From Roseivirga sp. BDSF3-8 (GTDB taxonomy: Bacteria > Bacteroidota > Bacteroidia > Cytophagales > Cyclobacteriaceae), in NCBI RefSeq assembly GCF_041449215.1, contig NZ_JBGNFV010000001.1:1215001-1279000 (forward strand): DNA of 64,000 nt. Reading direction: 5' to 3'. Below, piece after piece: positions 1 to 8,768 of this stretch. The notes beneath the pieces were generated by a model that had not been told where the DNA came from, ran no database searches, and saw only the letters and a program-made list of their open reading frames with translations. Position 1 is the stretch's first letter. Every line of letters starts with the position of its first letter. The position numbers were made by a program, and so were the translations under genes.

Positions 1-304
1 AGAAAATGGTTCTGCCTGCAATTAGCTCAATAGCGTATGTGGCTATCATCAAAACATACAATAATTTAAACACCCCATCAGTAATCCTTCCTACAAAAAG
101 CCGATAAAGTAGCAAAAAAATGACAAGTACTCCTAAAACGTATGTTCCAAAATATATTGAATTGTAGCCCAACGCAGATAGGTATGTTGACTTTTGATCC
201 TCAAACTTATTTTCATTCAAGATACTAAGCGCCAAATAGCCCACAAACCCAATTCTATATATGTAATAAGCAATAAACACATAAATAAGATATTTTAGCT
301 TCAT
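1..304 (-). CDS. Small integral membrane protein, 3' end cut by window edge
   Basis: An open frame begins at an ATG at 302-304 and reads leftward off the window without a stop, giving about 101 residues. The product begins MKLKYLIYVFIAYY and has at least three hydrophobic stretches (residues about 4-28, 54-70 and 79-95) separated by short polar loops, so it is a likely inner-membrane protein. I recognise no family. It lies 35 bp downstream of the lipoprotein frame on the same strand and could be its partner, for example an immunity or anchor protein. That idea rests on position only. Confidence 0.55.
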   Translation of the reverse strand, partial: MKLKYLIYVFIAYYIYRIGFVGYLALSILNENKFEDQKSTYLSALGYNSIYFGTYVLGVLVIFLLLYRLFVGRITDGVFKLLYVLMIATYAIELIAGRTIF

Positions 305-339
305 AAGACAACATTATATAATGGCTCTACTTGAATTCT

Positions 340-1527
340 TCAATCGCAATCATTCCTTAACTCTAATAGCCCAATTTCCCCCTTTAGGTAAGCCTCAATT
401 TTATAGTAATCTATCCTTGCGCCACTGTTCCTAATCTCCGGAACTGTGGCTGTACCTCCATGTTCATTCACAAATTCACTCACCTTATCCTGAAAGCTCG
501 ACCAGAGATCATCTGCTGAATCAAATACTGCATTATATCCTCTAAGGATTTCTGATAAATTTGCAACAGCCTCATCTGACCCTGCCATTATTCTGTCTAC
601 GCCGGAGGTATATACTTCATAGCTTCCGTCGGGGTTTTGCTCTATGGCAAATTTCCGGTTACCCGCTACAGGATGCTGAAAGTCAGCAGGGCACTTGATA
701 GTAGAAAACGTCCAGGAGGCAGGTTGATAGTCAGAGCAAATAACCGTACCATCATCTACGTTACCAAAAAAATTATACATATCAATCTGTATTATAGAGG
801 CCAATGGACTCCCATGCCATAGCAGTTCCTCACCCGGCAGGTCCGGGTGTGGAGTAAATACCGATATATCCGAATTCACAAAGTCATTAATATTCCTGCG
901 TATGTGGCTCAGTAGTTGTTCAGCGCTCATCCCGCCTGGTAGTTCATTTATTGTCACACCGTAGTGGTCCAGATTTACCTGAAAGCCACTGGCATCATTC
1001 AGGCTTTGGATCTCCCATGCAGTATAAGGCGCCAGCTTCTCCCATTTTGTCCTGTTCTGTTCCAGCGCTTGCAGCCTGTTTATCACCTCAGCAGGCATCT
1101 CCATAGTAGCTATTGCCTGGTAGTGTTCCAGGGCTTCACAGGGCAGGTCTATCAGCGCATCAGGATCATTTTCCAGCGTCAGGGCCAGTACTGCCGCCCT
1201 CAGTCCTTCAGGATTATATTCGGTATCCGGCTCAGGCTCACCCGGTGGGTCAGAGGTATCATCACCCGCACCACCTCCTCCATAGCCCCCCGCGTCAGGG
1301 TCTACGTAATCGTCACAGGCCCCGGAGAAGGTAGATATTATCCGGGGTCCCGAGCCACAATCTTCCCACAGGTTCGTAACATTAGGTATTAAGCTGGGGG
1401 CGGTAAAGTATATACACCCGTTACCAGGCCCTGGGACACTACCACCCCCGTCTCCACCTCCATCACCACCACCCGGGGCGGGATAGTCTCCATAGTCACC
1501 CCCTATTGGTTCCCCAAGGTCGTCATC
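340..1527 (-). CDS. Distal part of an interrupted lipoprotein frame, unknown function
   Basis: This frame is open from directly after the TGA of the upstream lipoprotein ORF (1528-1530) to its own stop. The first in-frame ATG is only at 1102-1104 (a 254-residue product). However, the 141 codons before it are also open and look coding: a Gly/Asp/Pro-rich linker with several cysteines, in the style of Bacteroidota lipoproteins. The C-terminal region contains HPVAGNRKF and GSYEVYTSGVDR segments but no domain I can name. The simplest reading is that 340-2082 was one 581-codon gene split by a nonsense codon. A separate 254-residue protein started at 1104 is possible, but I see no ribosome-binding signal there. 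Confidence 0.6.
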   Translation of the reverse strand, partial: DDDLGEPIGGDYGDYPAPGGGDGGGDGGGSVPGPGNGCIYFTAPSLIPNVTNLWEDCGSGPRIISTFSGACDDYVDPDAGGYGGGGAGDDTSDPPGEPEPDTEYNPEGLRAAVLALTLENDPDALIDLPCEALEHYQAIATMEMPAEVINRLQALEQNRTKWEKLAPYTAWEIQSLNDASGFQVNLDHYGVTINELPGGMSAEQLLSHIRRNINDFVNSDISVFTPHPDLPGEELLWHGSPLASIIQIDMYNFFGNVDDGTVICSDYQPASWTFSTIKCPADFQHPVAGNRKFAIEQNPDGSYEVYTSGVDRIMAGSDEAVANLSEILRGYNAVFDSADDLWSSFQDKVSEFVNEHGGTATVPEIRNSGARIDYYKIEAYLKGEIGLLELRNDCD

Positions 1528-2082
1528 TCACTGGCTGTTTGGCGTAACGGCATACACGCGTTTAGGAATACCCCTTTCATATACCATATTATGCTGCACC
1601 TTCCCATGCAGCCGCTGGGTAGTGACCGTTCCGCTAAAGGTATTGCCTCGTAGGTTTTTAGTATCATAAAGCCAATTCTGGGTGGGTTGGTAATGCCGCG
1701 TGTAGCCAGTTACCGGCTTGCCGGGAGCTATTTTCAGCACCAGGTCTGTCCACGTCAGGTTCCGTCTCAGGTTGTCTATATAAAGGTAGTACGTAATTTT
1801 ATCTGACCCTGTCATTTGACCCTTTCTGATCTTATCAGAGGCTATAGGGCCATATTTTGTGAGCAGTAAGTTTTCACTTGTTAGTGTTTCCGGTCGCAGC
1901 TCCCTTAGCGCGTTGAGCAGGTGAGGCTCATTAGTTATATCCTCCACCGGCTTAAAGTAATCTTGCTGATATAGAGCAATTGGCCCTTTATCCTTTTCTG
2001 ACTTGGCAGGGTTTATTACTTCATCCTGCTGGCAGCCCGCCAGCATAGCCAGTACTAGCCAGCAGCTAATTATCCTCCACAT
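1528..2082 (-). CDS. Lipoprotein, proximal part of the interrupted frame
   Basis: A 184-residue product begins with a lipoprotein signal peptide (MWRIISCWLVLAMLAGCQQ; lipobox LAGC, mature Cys17), so it should be lipidated and exported to the envelope. The remaining residues are mixed alpha/beta with many basic and aromatic residues, and I cannot place them in a family. The frame ends in CAG-TGA and the same frame continues open to 340. The present product may therefore be the truncated N-terminal third of a larger surface lipoprotein. Upstream, 2083-2559 has no gene, so its promoter probably lies there. Confidence 0.6.
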   Translation of the reverse strand: MWRIISCWLVLAMLAGCQQDEVINPAKSEKDKGPIALYQQDYFKPVEDITNEPHLLNALRELRPETLTSENLLLTKYGPIASDKIRKGQMTGSDKITYYLYIDNLRRNLTWTDLVLKIAPGKPVTGYTRHYQPTQNWLYDTKNLRGNTFSGTVTTQRLHGKVQHNMVYERGIPKRVYAVTPNSQ

Positions 2083-2559
2083 AGTTGGTTTTTGTAGCTT
2101 GGTTATATAGTATTAAGATTTTAATTTAGTGTAATTCAAATTACTAAAGGAAACCCTATTAAGATTTTTCCTATCCGGTTGGTAGAGCTTTAAAGTTTGT
2201 CTTTTGCCGTAGATGTGTGAAAAAAGAAAAACTAAAACACCGGAGGGAAACTCCAACGACCCTTCTGCTACGTCCGGCATTATACACCAAACACAGGCAT
2301 GAGCCTCTTACTGACATATCCGCACCAAAATCGTTCGATAGCGTATCACACTGCGTATCACGCCCATTGAATGGAGCCCCCAATACATATGTTTCTCCTG
2401 GCAGATAATTGGCTCCTATACCTCTGGTACAAGCGAAAAGTACACCGGGTAAATTCAGCCTGGGTGGCCCGGTTCAGGGGGACTACCCAAAACAGTAAAG
2501 CCCCCTACTGTAGGCCATTTTGCCAGACTTACATATTAGCCACTCATTCAGCCATTCTA
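2083..2559. other. Gene-free stretch of 477 bp
   Basis: Only short overlapping frames on both strands cover this interval (the longest 60-70 codons), with atypical composition and no convincing start. I see no tRNA fold, transposon end or recognisable gene remnant. It presumably holds the promoter of the lipoprotein gene at its left end and the 3' untranslated region of the hydrolase gene at its right end. Confidence 0.4.
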
Positions 2560-3510
2560 TTACTGTAACCATTTTATAATTATTTGGCTGGTTTCTTCAG
2601 GTTTTTCCTGAGGGATCCAGTGTCCACAATCCAGCCTGACCACCTCTACATTCGGGGCGAAGTCTTTTAAGGTTTCAGACTTAGGGATTACATCACGGTC
2701 ACCATATATCATTAAAGCCGGGTGCAGAATCATTGGTTTTACATCCCCTAACAGATGCCAGTTGCGGTCAAGGTTTCGGTACCAATTGATGCTGCCGGTA
2801 AACCCTGATGACTCGAAGGCAGAAACGAACACCGACAGCTCTCTCTCATTCATTAAAGGCTCACCGGGAGGTTCATCCGTTGTGGCAAGATCAATCATTA
2901 CCATGCCCGGCCCCGGGGGTACAGGAGGGGTATTCTTACGAAACAGATTGCGCAGAAACCGGGCTGTGTTCTCCTCCAGTATGGCATCTGCCACACCGGG
3001 TTGCCTGTTAAAGTGTACGAAATAAAAGTCTTCGCCAAATACTTCTTCCATATACTCTATCCACGGCTTTTCTCCCCTTTCCTGGTAAGGCAAGGCCAGG
3101 TTTATCACTTTGCTAACGCGCTCAGGATGCAAAAGAGCAAGGTTCCATACCACATTTGCCCCCCAGTCATGCCCCACGAAAACAGCGTCCTGGTAGCCGT
3201 AATAGTCCAGCAGGGCAACCAGGTCACCCGTCAGATGTTCTATGTCATAATCTGTCACCTCCGCAGGGCAAGATGAGTTTCCATAGCCCCTTTGATTTGG
3301 CACGATCACATGGTAGCCCGCATGAACAAGTGCCGGGATCTGATGCCGCCACGAAAAGGCATGTTCGGGAAAACCATGACAGAGTACAATGGGCCTGCCT
3401 GCATTATGGCTGCCTGCTTCAAATACTTCCAGCTGAATGCCATTGACAGGAATGAGGGTGGGCTCAGGAAAAGCCATTACATCCGGCTGTGTTTCGCTTA
3501 CGTTGGTCAT
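2560..3510 (-). CDS. Alpha/beta hydrolase, epoxide-hydrolase type
   Basis: The 316-residue product has the epoxide hydrolase layout of the alpha/beta hydrolase fold. The oxyanion motif is HGFPE, followed by the RGYG segment. The nucleophile elbow is GHDWGA, with Asp as nucleophile, which distinguishes epoxide hydrolases and haloalkane dehalogenases from serine esterases. A catalytic His sits in the C-terminal CGHWIPQE segment. A lid region with Tyr residues (NWYRNLDRNW) is typical of soluble epoxide hydrolases. It probably opens an epoxide to a diol in the cytoplasm; the natural substrate cannot be read from sequence. There is no signal peptide. A neighbouring WYL regulator gene on the same strand is a possible controller. 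Confidence 0.87.
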   Translation of the reverse strand: MTNVSETQPDVMAFPEPTLIPVNGIQLEVFEAGSHNAGRPIVLCHGFPEHAFSWRHQIPALVHAGYHVIVPNQRGYGNSSCPAEVTDYDIEHLTGDLVALLDYYGYQDAVFVGHDWGANVVWNLALLHPERVSKVINLALPYQERGEKPWIEYMEEVFGEDFYFVHFNRQPGVADAILEENTARFLRNLFRKNTPPVPPGPGMVMIDLATTDEPPGEPLMNERELSVFVSAFESSGFTGSINWYRNLDRNWHLLGDVKPMILHPALMIYGDRDVIPKSETLKDFAPNVEVVRLDCGHWIPQEKPEETSQIIIKWLQ

Positions 3511-3532
3511 CTTATTTATAGTTAATGAGACA

Positions 3533-3540
3533 CAAACGTA
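3533..3540 (-). promoter_or_regulatory. Candidate Bacteroidota -7 box upstream of the hydrolase gene
   Basis: On the minus strand the octamer reads TACGTTTG, fitting the Bacteroidota TAnnTTTG element, 22 bp before the ATG. A well-spaced upstream TTG element is not clear, so this is a weak call. Confidence 0.25.
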
Positions 3541-3581
3541 AAGCCAGCCTGTGACAGCCCTATGTCAAGGGTAGGAAGGAA

Positions 3582-4283
3582 TTAGTGGTATTTATCAAAA
3601 TACTCCTGCAGCGTCATTTTATGGGGTGTGAAGGTTTCAGTGAGTACCTCTATGCCTTGAATCCTGTCTAACCGGAAAAAGCGAAACGCCTCGCGTAAAC
3701 GGCACCTGGCAATCAGATACCAATTCTCCGAGCTTAACAGGGCAAATGGCTCTATCACCCTGCAGGTTTTAAATTGGTCCTTATTAATGTACTCTATACT
3801 TACCAGCTGGTGATTGGTAAGTGCAAACTGGATATCCGACAGGTTATTGCTGTTGCGCTCCTGATGGAGAACTTCATTATACTGAGTCCTCCCCGCAAGT
3901 ATATTCGCTTTATCTTTGAGAGTATACCCCAGTATTGACTTTATTTTATCAATCGCTTCCGTATAATCTTTGACGAAAGAGGCATCTTTATTTTTCAACA
4001 CTAACTGTTCTGCAAGGATCAGCGCATTGGCTTGCTTTTCTGTAAACATTACGGGCGGAATCTTATACCCCTCCATTAACCTATAGCCTTTTCCTTCTTC
4101 GGTCAGAATAGGGACCCCAGCGTTCTCTAATGCTTTAATGTCCCGGTAAATAGTCCTGGTGCTGACCTGGAATTTCCGGGATAATGCAGAAGCCGTGACA
4201 ATTCTCTTTGTCTGTATTTGAATTAAAATCGCTGTTAAGCGGGATAGCCTGTTTACTTCAGAATATTCCATTATTTTATTCAT
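3582..4283 (-). CDS. HTH-WYL (YafY-type) transcriptional regulator
   Basis: The 233-residue protein has an N-terminal winged helix-turn-helix (residues about 12-65: LSRKFQVSTRTIYRDIKALENAG) followed by a WYL domain (about 145-225). The WYL domain includes the SENWYLIARCRLREAFRFFRLDRI segment, whose Trp-Tyr-Leu triad and downstream arginines form the ligand-binding face in this family. WYL regulators sense small ligands or nucleic acids and act as repressors or activators. Short inverted repeats just upstream (CAATGG/CCATTG at 4287-4304) could be an autoregulatory operator. It lies 71 bp downstream of the epoxide hydrolase-like gene's start, so it is transcribed before that gene. Confidence 0.85.
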   Translation of the reverse strand: MNKIMEYSEVNRLSRLTAILIQIQTKRIVTASALSRKFQVSTRTIYRDIKALENAGVPILTEEGKGYRLMEGYKIPPVMFTEKQANALILAEQLVLKNKDASFVKDYTEAIDKIKSILGYTLKDKANILAGRTQYNEVLHQERNSNNLSDIQFALTNHQLVSIEYINKDQFKTCRVIEPFALLSSENWYLIARCRLREAFRFFRLDRIQGIEVLTETFTPHKMTLQEYFDKYH

Positions 4284-4452
4284 TCCAATGGCCTACACCA
4301 TTGAGCCAATTACCATATACGTGTGGTAAACCATCAGCCTGATCCAGGGATATCTTTAGACGGTTCATTACCTGCCCGGTACTTCCAGGCATCAGTTGGT
4401 ACCGGAAGAATTACTATTCAATCTATTCTAACACCCTCACCTAATCAAGCAT

Positions 4453-5886
4453 TCACCTTTCCACTACCAGGTTCTCCGCATACCTCAGTGCCGTGGCCAG
4501 CAGGTTCCTCCTGTTCTTAGCCTTTTCATTAAAAGAGTCTAACGTTTTCCTGTTCAATCTACGCCCTTTTATAAAAACGAAAGCAGGCCTTTCCAGGGCA
4601 GACAATGAAATAAGAGGGTTTTCCTGCGTTATCAGTAAATTAGCCACTTTCCCCGGTTCTATAGTCCCCATGTTATTCATGATAGCATGTGTCTGAGACG
4701 CATATACAGTAGCGGTTTTCAACACTTCATAGTTAGAAAGACCTGCTTCTTTATAGAATTGCAGCTCCCTGTGTACAGAGAACCCCGGGAGAGTAATACC
4801 AATACCCGCATCTGTACCGCACACTATATTTACCCCGGCCTCATGCAGCCGCCGTACAATGGTTATATGAAAATCATGCTGGCTTTTTATGCTGCTCACT
4901 ACACCAGTATCCTTTTGCTTACTCCTAAACCAGCGTTTATATTCATTTTCACTATCCACTTTCCTGATCAGCGGATTCATATAGGCTAATGAATCCGAAT
5001 CCAGTATACCATCATCAATCAGCATCTGATAGATATTATTAAACACAGTGATAGTAGGGCAATACCTGGTATGATCAGCCCGTGAGATCTCGTCAACAAC
5101 AGCCTGCAGTTTGCCGCTGTCTAAATCAAACGCCAAAGGCTGCTGCACTATCTCCTCCACATGCTCGATAGACCTTATCTGAGGGTTCAAATGATACCCA
5201 AAGGGCACTCTCTGAGAAGGGTGCGCAACAATGTCGATTTCCGAAGCGCCCGCCTGTTCAATGACAGCATCAAAAAGCTCCTTATCCAGCCCGTAGTATG
5301 TTTTTATAAAATCGTAGCCTTTGTCCTTATAGGTGATCACTTTTTCTCTGGCTTCAGCCGGACTATTCACGTTCAGATTGTCGTCACCAATAAATTCGGT
5401 GCCCGTTAGTTTTGGACCTGTCGTAAAAAACATAGGAGACAGTATATCCTCCCTCATCACCTCTTCTTTGATCCTAAGGTGCATAGGCATGCCCCATAAG
5501 TTACGCACCGCAGTGACTCCGTTGGATAAGTAAAGACCCAGCTCATATTTGTCCCAAATATGAACGTGCATGTCTATCAGGCCCGGCACCATGTATTTGT
5601 TTTGTGCATCAAAAACCTCAACGCCACTGATGGCTATATTATCAGCAATTTTCTCAATGACCCCATTCCTTATGTACACCATTTTATTTTCTAAAACAGT
5701 GTCTGCATTCATCGGAATTACATTCACATGAGTTATAAGGCAGGAATTATCAAGTGAGGGCTCATTCTTATCAATATCCAGGTAGCTCGTCCCTGATGTA
5801 TCAATCCAATGTATGACTATCACCGTTAGTAGCAGTATTCCAGTGAGTCCCAGGACAAATGTCAACAGGCCCTTAAGTATTCTCAT
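4453..5886 (-). CDS. Membrane-anchored metal-dependent amidohydrolase, imidazolonepropionase-like
   Basis: The 477-residue protein begins with one transmembrane segment (residues 7-28), placing the catalytic domain outside the inner membrane. The amidohydrolase superfamily TIM barrel follows, with the HxH metal motif in GLIDMHVHIWD (about 105), a metal-bridging Lys candidate in FIKTYYG, His ligands in IVAHPSQR and SIEHVEE, and the final Asp in CGTDAGI. The C-terminal beta-sandwich closes with EPGKVANLLI. This corresponds to the imidazolonepropionase/prolidase-like amidohydrolase (Amidohydro_1) group, which often cleaves amide or lactam bonds in dipeptides or small molecules. The substrate is unknown. 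Confidence 0.83.
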   Translation of the reverse strand: MRILKGLLTFVLGLTGILLLTVIVIHWIDTSGTSYLDIDKNEPSLDNSCLITHVNVIPMNADTVLENKMVYIRNGVIEKIADNIAISGVEVFDAQNKYMVPGLIDMHVHIWDKYELGLYLSNGVTAVRNLWGMPMHLRIKEEVMREDILSPMFFTTGPKLTGTEFIGDDNLNVNSPAEAREKVITYKDKGYDFIKTYYGLDKELFDAVIEQAGASEIDIVAHPSQRVPFGYHLNPQIRSIEHVEEIVQQPLAFDLDSGKLQAVVDEISRADHTRYCPTITVFNNIYQMLIDDGILDSDSLAYMNPLIRKVDSENEYKRWFRSKQKDTGVVSSIKSQHDFHITIVRRLHEAGVNIVCGTDAGIGITLPGFSVHRELQFYKEAGLSNYEVLKTATVYASQTHAIMNNMGTIEPGKVANLLITQENPLISLSALERPAFVFIKGRRLNRKTLDSFNEKAKNRRNLLATALRYAENLVVER

Positions 5887-6029
5887 CCATTTACTAATTG
5901 TTAAACAAGCAGGGGTGAATCTAGCAATAGATTGTACTTCCTGAAAGTATCATAAGCCACGTAAGGGTAAATTTACAGAGCCGCTAAAAGCCAGAGTCCG
6001 CCAATACCGGTAAGTCCTGCCTACGGTAT

Positions 6030-7040
6030 TCATTCACTCGCTATTGCTGATAAGAAATTAAAGACCTGCCTTAGCGCATCTTCCCGGGCCACACGGTTCC
6101 CCTCTTCCGTGCCGCCAAAGCTGAAACTGTACTCCTTACCATCCACCATCATACGTCCATGTCTCATGGGTGAAGAGTTGTTAGGGTTAACAGATAGTAA
6201 ATGGCCCGCATTATCATATTGAATGTTTTCAAGGGGAAAACCGAAAGAGCTGGCTCCGATTCTATTCGCTATCATATCACTCATCATTGCCGAAGGCCAT
6301 ACAGCATCCTTACGCCCGGAAAGCAGTAGTATAGGCCCGTTTATATTCTCCACAGGAATTGCAGCGCTACGCACAGTATTACTATCTGCCAGGGCCTTTC
6401 TCCAATAAGGTAAGGTCTCAATGATGTCCGTCTCACCACCCCTTAACTTAGCCATAGCGATATAGGGCACAGGCTTATTATTAAATGTCCAGCTTGGTTT
6501 GATCTCATCCGAGTTAAATGGAAGCACTGTATTTGACCAACTCACAGCCGAAGGGCTGTAAGCTATAACCCCATCAACTAATTCGGGATAGTAAGAAGCA
6601 ACCAGCAGGGCAAGTTCGGCATTTCTTGAGGCGCCCATTACCACTACCTTATCCCGATTCACTTCGGGCTGCTCCTGTAACCAGCTAATGGCTTTTTCGA
6701 AATATTCCAGGGGAATTTCCTCCATACGTTCAGGCAGCCCTTCCATACGATAATAGGGTAGTGACAGACCTGCATAGTTGGCTTTTGCAAACTCCTGCCC
6801 CCAGTAATCACCCCAGTCACCTCCCCCTACTAGCACGATGGCAGGCCGGTTTTGTATCTCGTTTTTAGCGAACAGAGTCCCCTTAAAGCCTTTTTCGCTG
6901 ACCTCCCTGGGCTTTACCCCATCAAACAATAGGCCATCCAAATAGAGGTAGCCTGCCACTAACAGGGCCATAAACGCTATGCCTCCAATGAATATTTTGG
7001 CTCCCATTCTCATGTTTATCAGGTTGTACCTAAGGCTCAA
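6030..7040 (-). CDS. Acyl-CoA thioesterase/BAAT C-terminal-type alpha/beta hydrolase
   Basis: The 336-residue protein has an N-terminal hydrophobic anchor (residues about 15-32) and an alpha/beta hydrolase domain resembling the C-terminal domain of bile acid-CoA:amino acid acyltransferases and acyl-CoA thioesterases. The nucleophile elbow is VVMGASRNAEL with Ser as nucleophile. The acid is probably the Asp in SGRKDAVWPS and the histidine is in NAGHLLS, matching the spacing of this family. The start is uncertain: Met10 or Met12, just before the anchor, is as plausible as Met1. It acts at the envelope; the acyl donor or ester substrate cannot be inferred. Confidence 0.78.
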   Translation of the reverse strand: MSLRYNLINMRMGAKIFIGGIAFMALLVAGYLYLDGLLFDGVKPREVSEKGFKGTLFAKNEIQNRPAIVLVGGGDWGDYWGQEFAKANYAGLSLPYYRMEGLPERMEEIPLEYFEKAISWLQEQPEVNRDKVVVMGASRNAELALLVASYYPELVDGVIAYSPSAVSWSNTVLPFNSDEIKPSWTFNNKPVPYIAMAKLRGGETDIIETLPYWRKALADSNTVRSAAIPVENINGPILLLSGRKDAVWPSAMMSDMIANRIGASSFGFPLENIQYDNAGHLLSVNPNNSSPMRHGRMMVDGKEYSFSFGGTEEGNRVAREDALRQVFNFLSAIASE

Positions 7041-7175
7041 TATACGAATCCATTACGCATGATTCAGGAAGAGTACATTGAAATTAGTGGTAACAATCGG
7101 GCTACATTTTGACGAGAATGTACTGGGGTTGGTATACAGAGATCATCAAGGGCCCAAAAGGCCGCCGTGACAATA

Positions 7176-8423
7176 TCATATAGGCATAGTAAACTCAAAT
7201 CCTGTCTTACCATTTTCTGACCAGGCGTCAATTTTGCCCTTATGGGCTTTGGCTATTTCTGAAGCAATATATAACCCTAGCCCCAACCCATTTGAATTAT
7301 TTTCTGTGCTGTTTCCTTTGAAGGGTTTGAAAATATTCTCCAGTTTCGATTTACTGATATGATTAGAGGTGTTTACTACAGCTATAGAAAAGCTATCAGT
7401 ACCCACTATAACAGTCACATCGATTGGTTCATTTGCTGCACCATGTTTAATAGCATTGCCCAATAAATTCGAAAACAACTGCCCGATCCTGCGTATATCA
7501 CATGCAAACGGCTTGCTTATTGAAATATTGGGCTTAATCACGTGGGATTGATTAACTGCCTGATACTCTTTAATGATACCCTTTAGTTCCTCGTCTAACC
7601 CCCTGGGGTTGTTGGCTAGTTCTAAACTTATCCCTTCTCCTAATTCGGCTCTCGCAAAATCCAACAGATTATCTATAAGCTCCTGCATGCGGGAAGAAGA
7701 GGTCTTTATCGTTTTTATAGGCTTTAAAGCCTCCTCAGGAAGATCAAGCCTGTCCAGAAGATCCACACTTAATTTGGTGGCAGACAAAGGGTTTCTGAGA
7801 TCATGCCCTAGTATGGCAATAAACGTTTCCCGGAGCCTGGCAATTTCCTTTTCTTCTATGAGGTTTTCCTTGGTCTTACGTAACCGTTCTGCAGAATCCA
7901 GATAAAATGAAATCAACTCTGTATATAGCTTAAATAGATCCGCTGTTTCCTTATTCTTCAAAGAAGCTGGCTCAGGATCAATAGCGCACAATGTGCCAAA
8001 AAACTCCCCGTTAGCTAGATATATAGGAAATGATATGTAGCTCTCAAAGCCATATTTTATAGGCGTTTTATGGGTGCAGTATGTGGCATCTTTTGAGACC
8101 TTATCGATGACAACAGGATTATGATGTTGTCTTATTTCATTACAAATAGTGGTTTGTAATTCTAATTCATCCCCTGGTTTCAATCCGAAATTGATTTCAT
8201 CCTGGGAGATACACGTCACCCATTTTTCATCAGTGACTCTTGCTATAGCAGCAAATCGCATTCCTGTAGATTTACAAATAACGTTTAGCATTAAAGGCAT
8301 AGACGGAATTTGCAGGATATGCTCTATATCTTTTTGTATTTCAGGGTCTGAATGCTCCATCTTACCATGGTTTTGCTTCCAAAATATCATAATCAGCCCC
8401 ATAAGCAAATCAGACAGGCTCAT
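7176..8423 (-). CDS. GAF-domain sensor histidine kinase
   Basis: The 415-residue soluble protein has a GAF domain (about 30-185) and a HisKA dimerisation domain with the phospho-acceptor in the H-box LGHDLRNPLSA (about 207). The HATPase_c domain has an N-box (LLGNAIKHG) and a G-box (GLGLGLYIASEIA). No transmembrane segment is visible, so it is likely a cytoplasmic sensor of a small ligand or redox cue. No response regulator gene is adjacent, making it an orphan kinase here. The GAF includes the CAIDPEP segment common in GAF kinases. A start further downstream (Met12 or Met21) is possible. Confidence 0.88.
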   Translation of the reverse strand: MSLSDLLMGLIMIFWKQNHGKMEHSDPEIQKDIEHILQIPSMPLMLNVICKSTGMRFAAIARVTDEKWVTCISQDEINFGLKPGDELELQTTICNEIRQHHNPVVIDKVSKDATYCTHKTPIKYGFESYISFPIYLANGEFFGTLCAIDPEPASLKNKETADLFKLYTELISFYLDSAERLRKTKENLIEEKEIARLRETFIAILGHDLRNPLSATKLSVDLLDRLDLPEEALKPIKTIKTSSSRMQELIDNLLDFARAELGEGISLELANNPRGLDEELKGIIKEYQAVNQSHVIKPNISISKPFACDIRRIGQLFSNLLGNAIKHGAANEPIDVTVIVGTDSFSIAVVNTSNHISKSKLENIFKPFKGNSTENNSNGLGLGLYIASEIAKAHKGKIDAWSENGKTGFEFTMPI

Positions 8424-8646
8424 TTGTGGTGCCCTTCAGGCAGAAGGCGGACCATGGTAACCCTTGAAAGAAGGTTAGTAAAAGGTCTGACCTTATTTTA
8501 TCCTCCTTAAGGATATACCTCGCTACAGGGCCCTCCCAATTTCCCGCGACCTGGGTAAGGAAATAATGCCATGTCCCTGCTGACTTTATGCCCCGATAAA
8601 AGCCGATCAGGCAACAGGGCCATGCGCCAGTCCCTTTTGGTTGATC

Positions 8647-8768
8647 TTAATTCATTATTTCACCATTGGATAACACCACCTCGATATCCCGGCTGTGGCG
8701 AATGTCTTCTAATGGATTCCCATTTAGCAGGATCAGGTCTGCCTCTTTACGGCCAAAAATTTCGAATT
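8647..8768 (-). pseudogene. 3' stump of an amidohydrolase gene
   Basis: On the minus strand, directly after the stop of the nuclease-like gene, about 38 codons read IFGRKEADLILLNGNP, then LEDIRHSRDIEVVLSNGE, then a stop at 8647-8649. This is the characteristic C-terminus of imidazolonepropionase-like amidohydrolases (GxxADLxLLxGNPLEDIR). No start and no catalytic domain are present. The sequence begins exactly where the reverse-transcriptase unit ends, so the rest of the gene appears to have been lost when that unit was acquired. It differs from the intact amidohydrolase at 4453-5886. Confidence 0.7.

Noticed and set aside
2171-2568. Overlapping short ORFs on both strands (60-70 codons)
   Set aside because: They overlap each other on both strands, lack plausible starts and families, and have composition unlike neighbouring genes.
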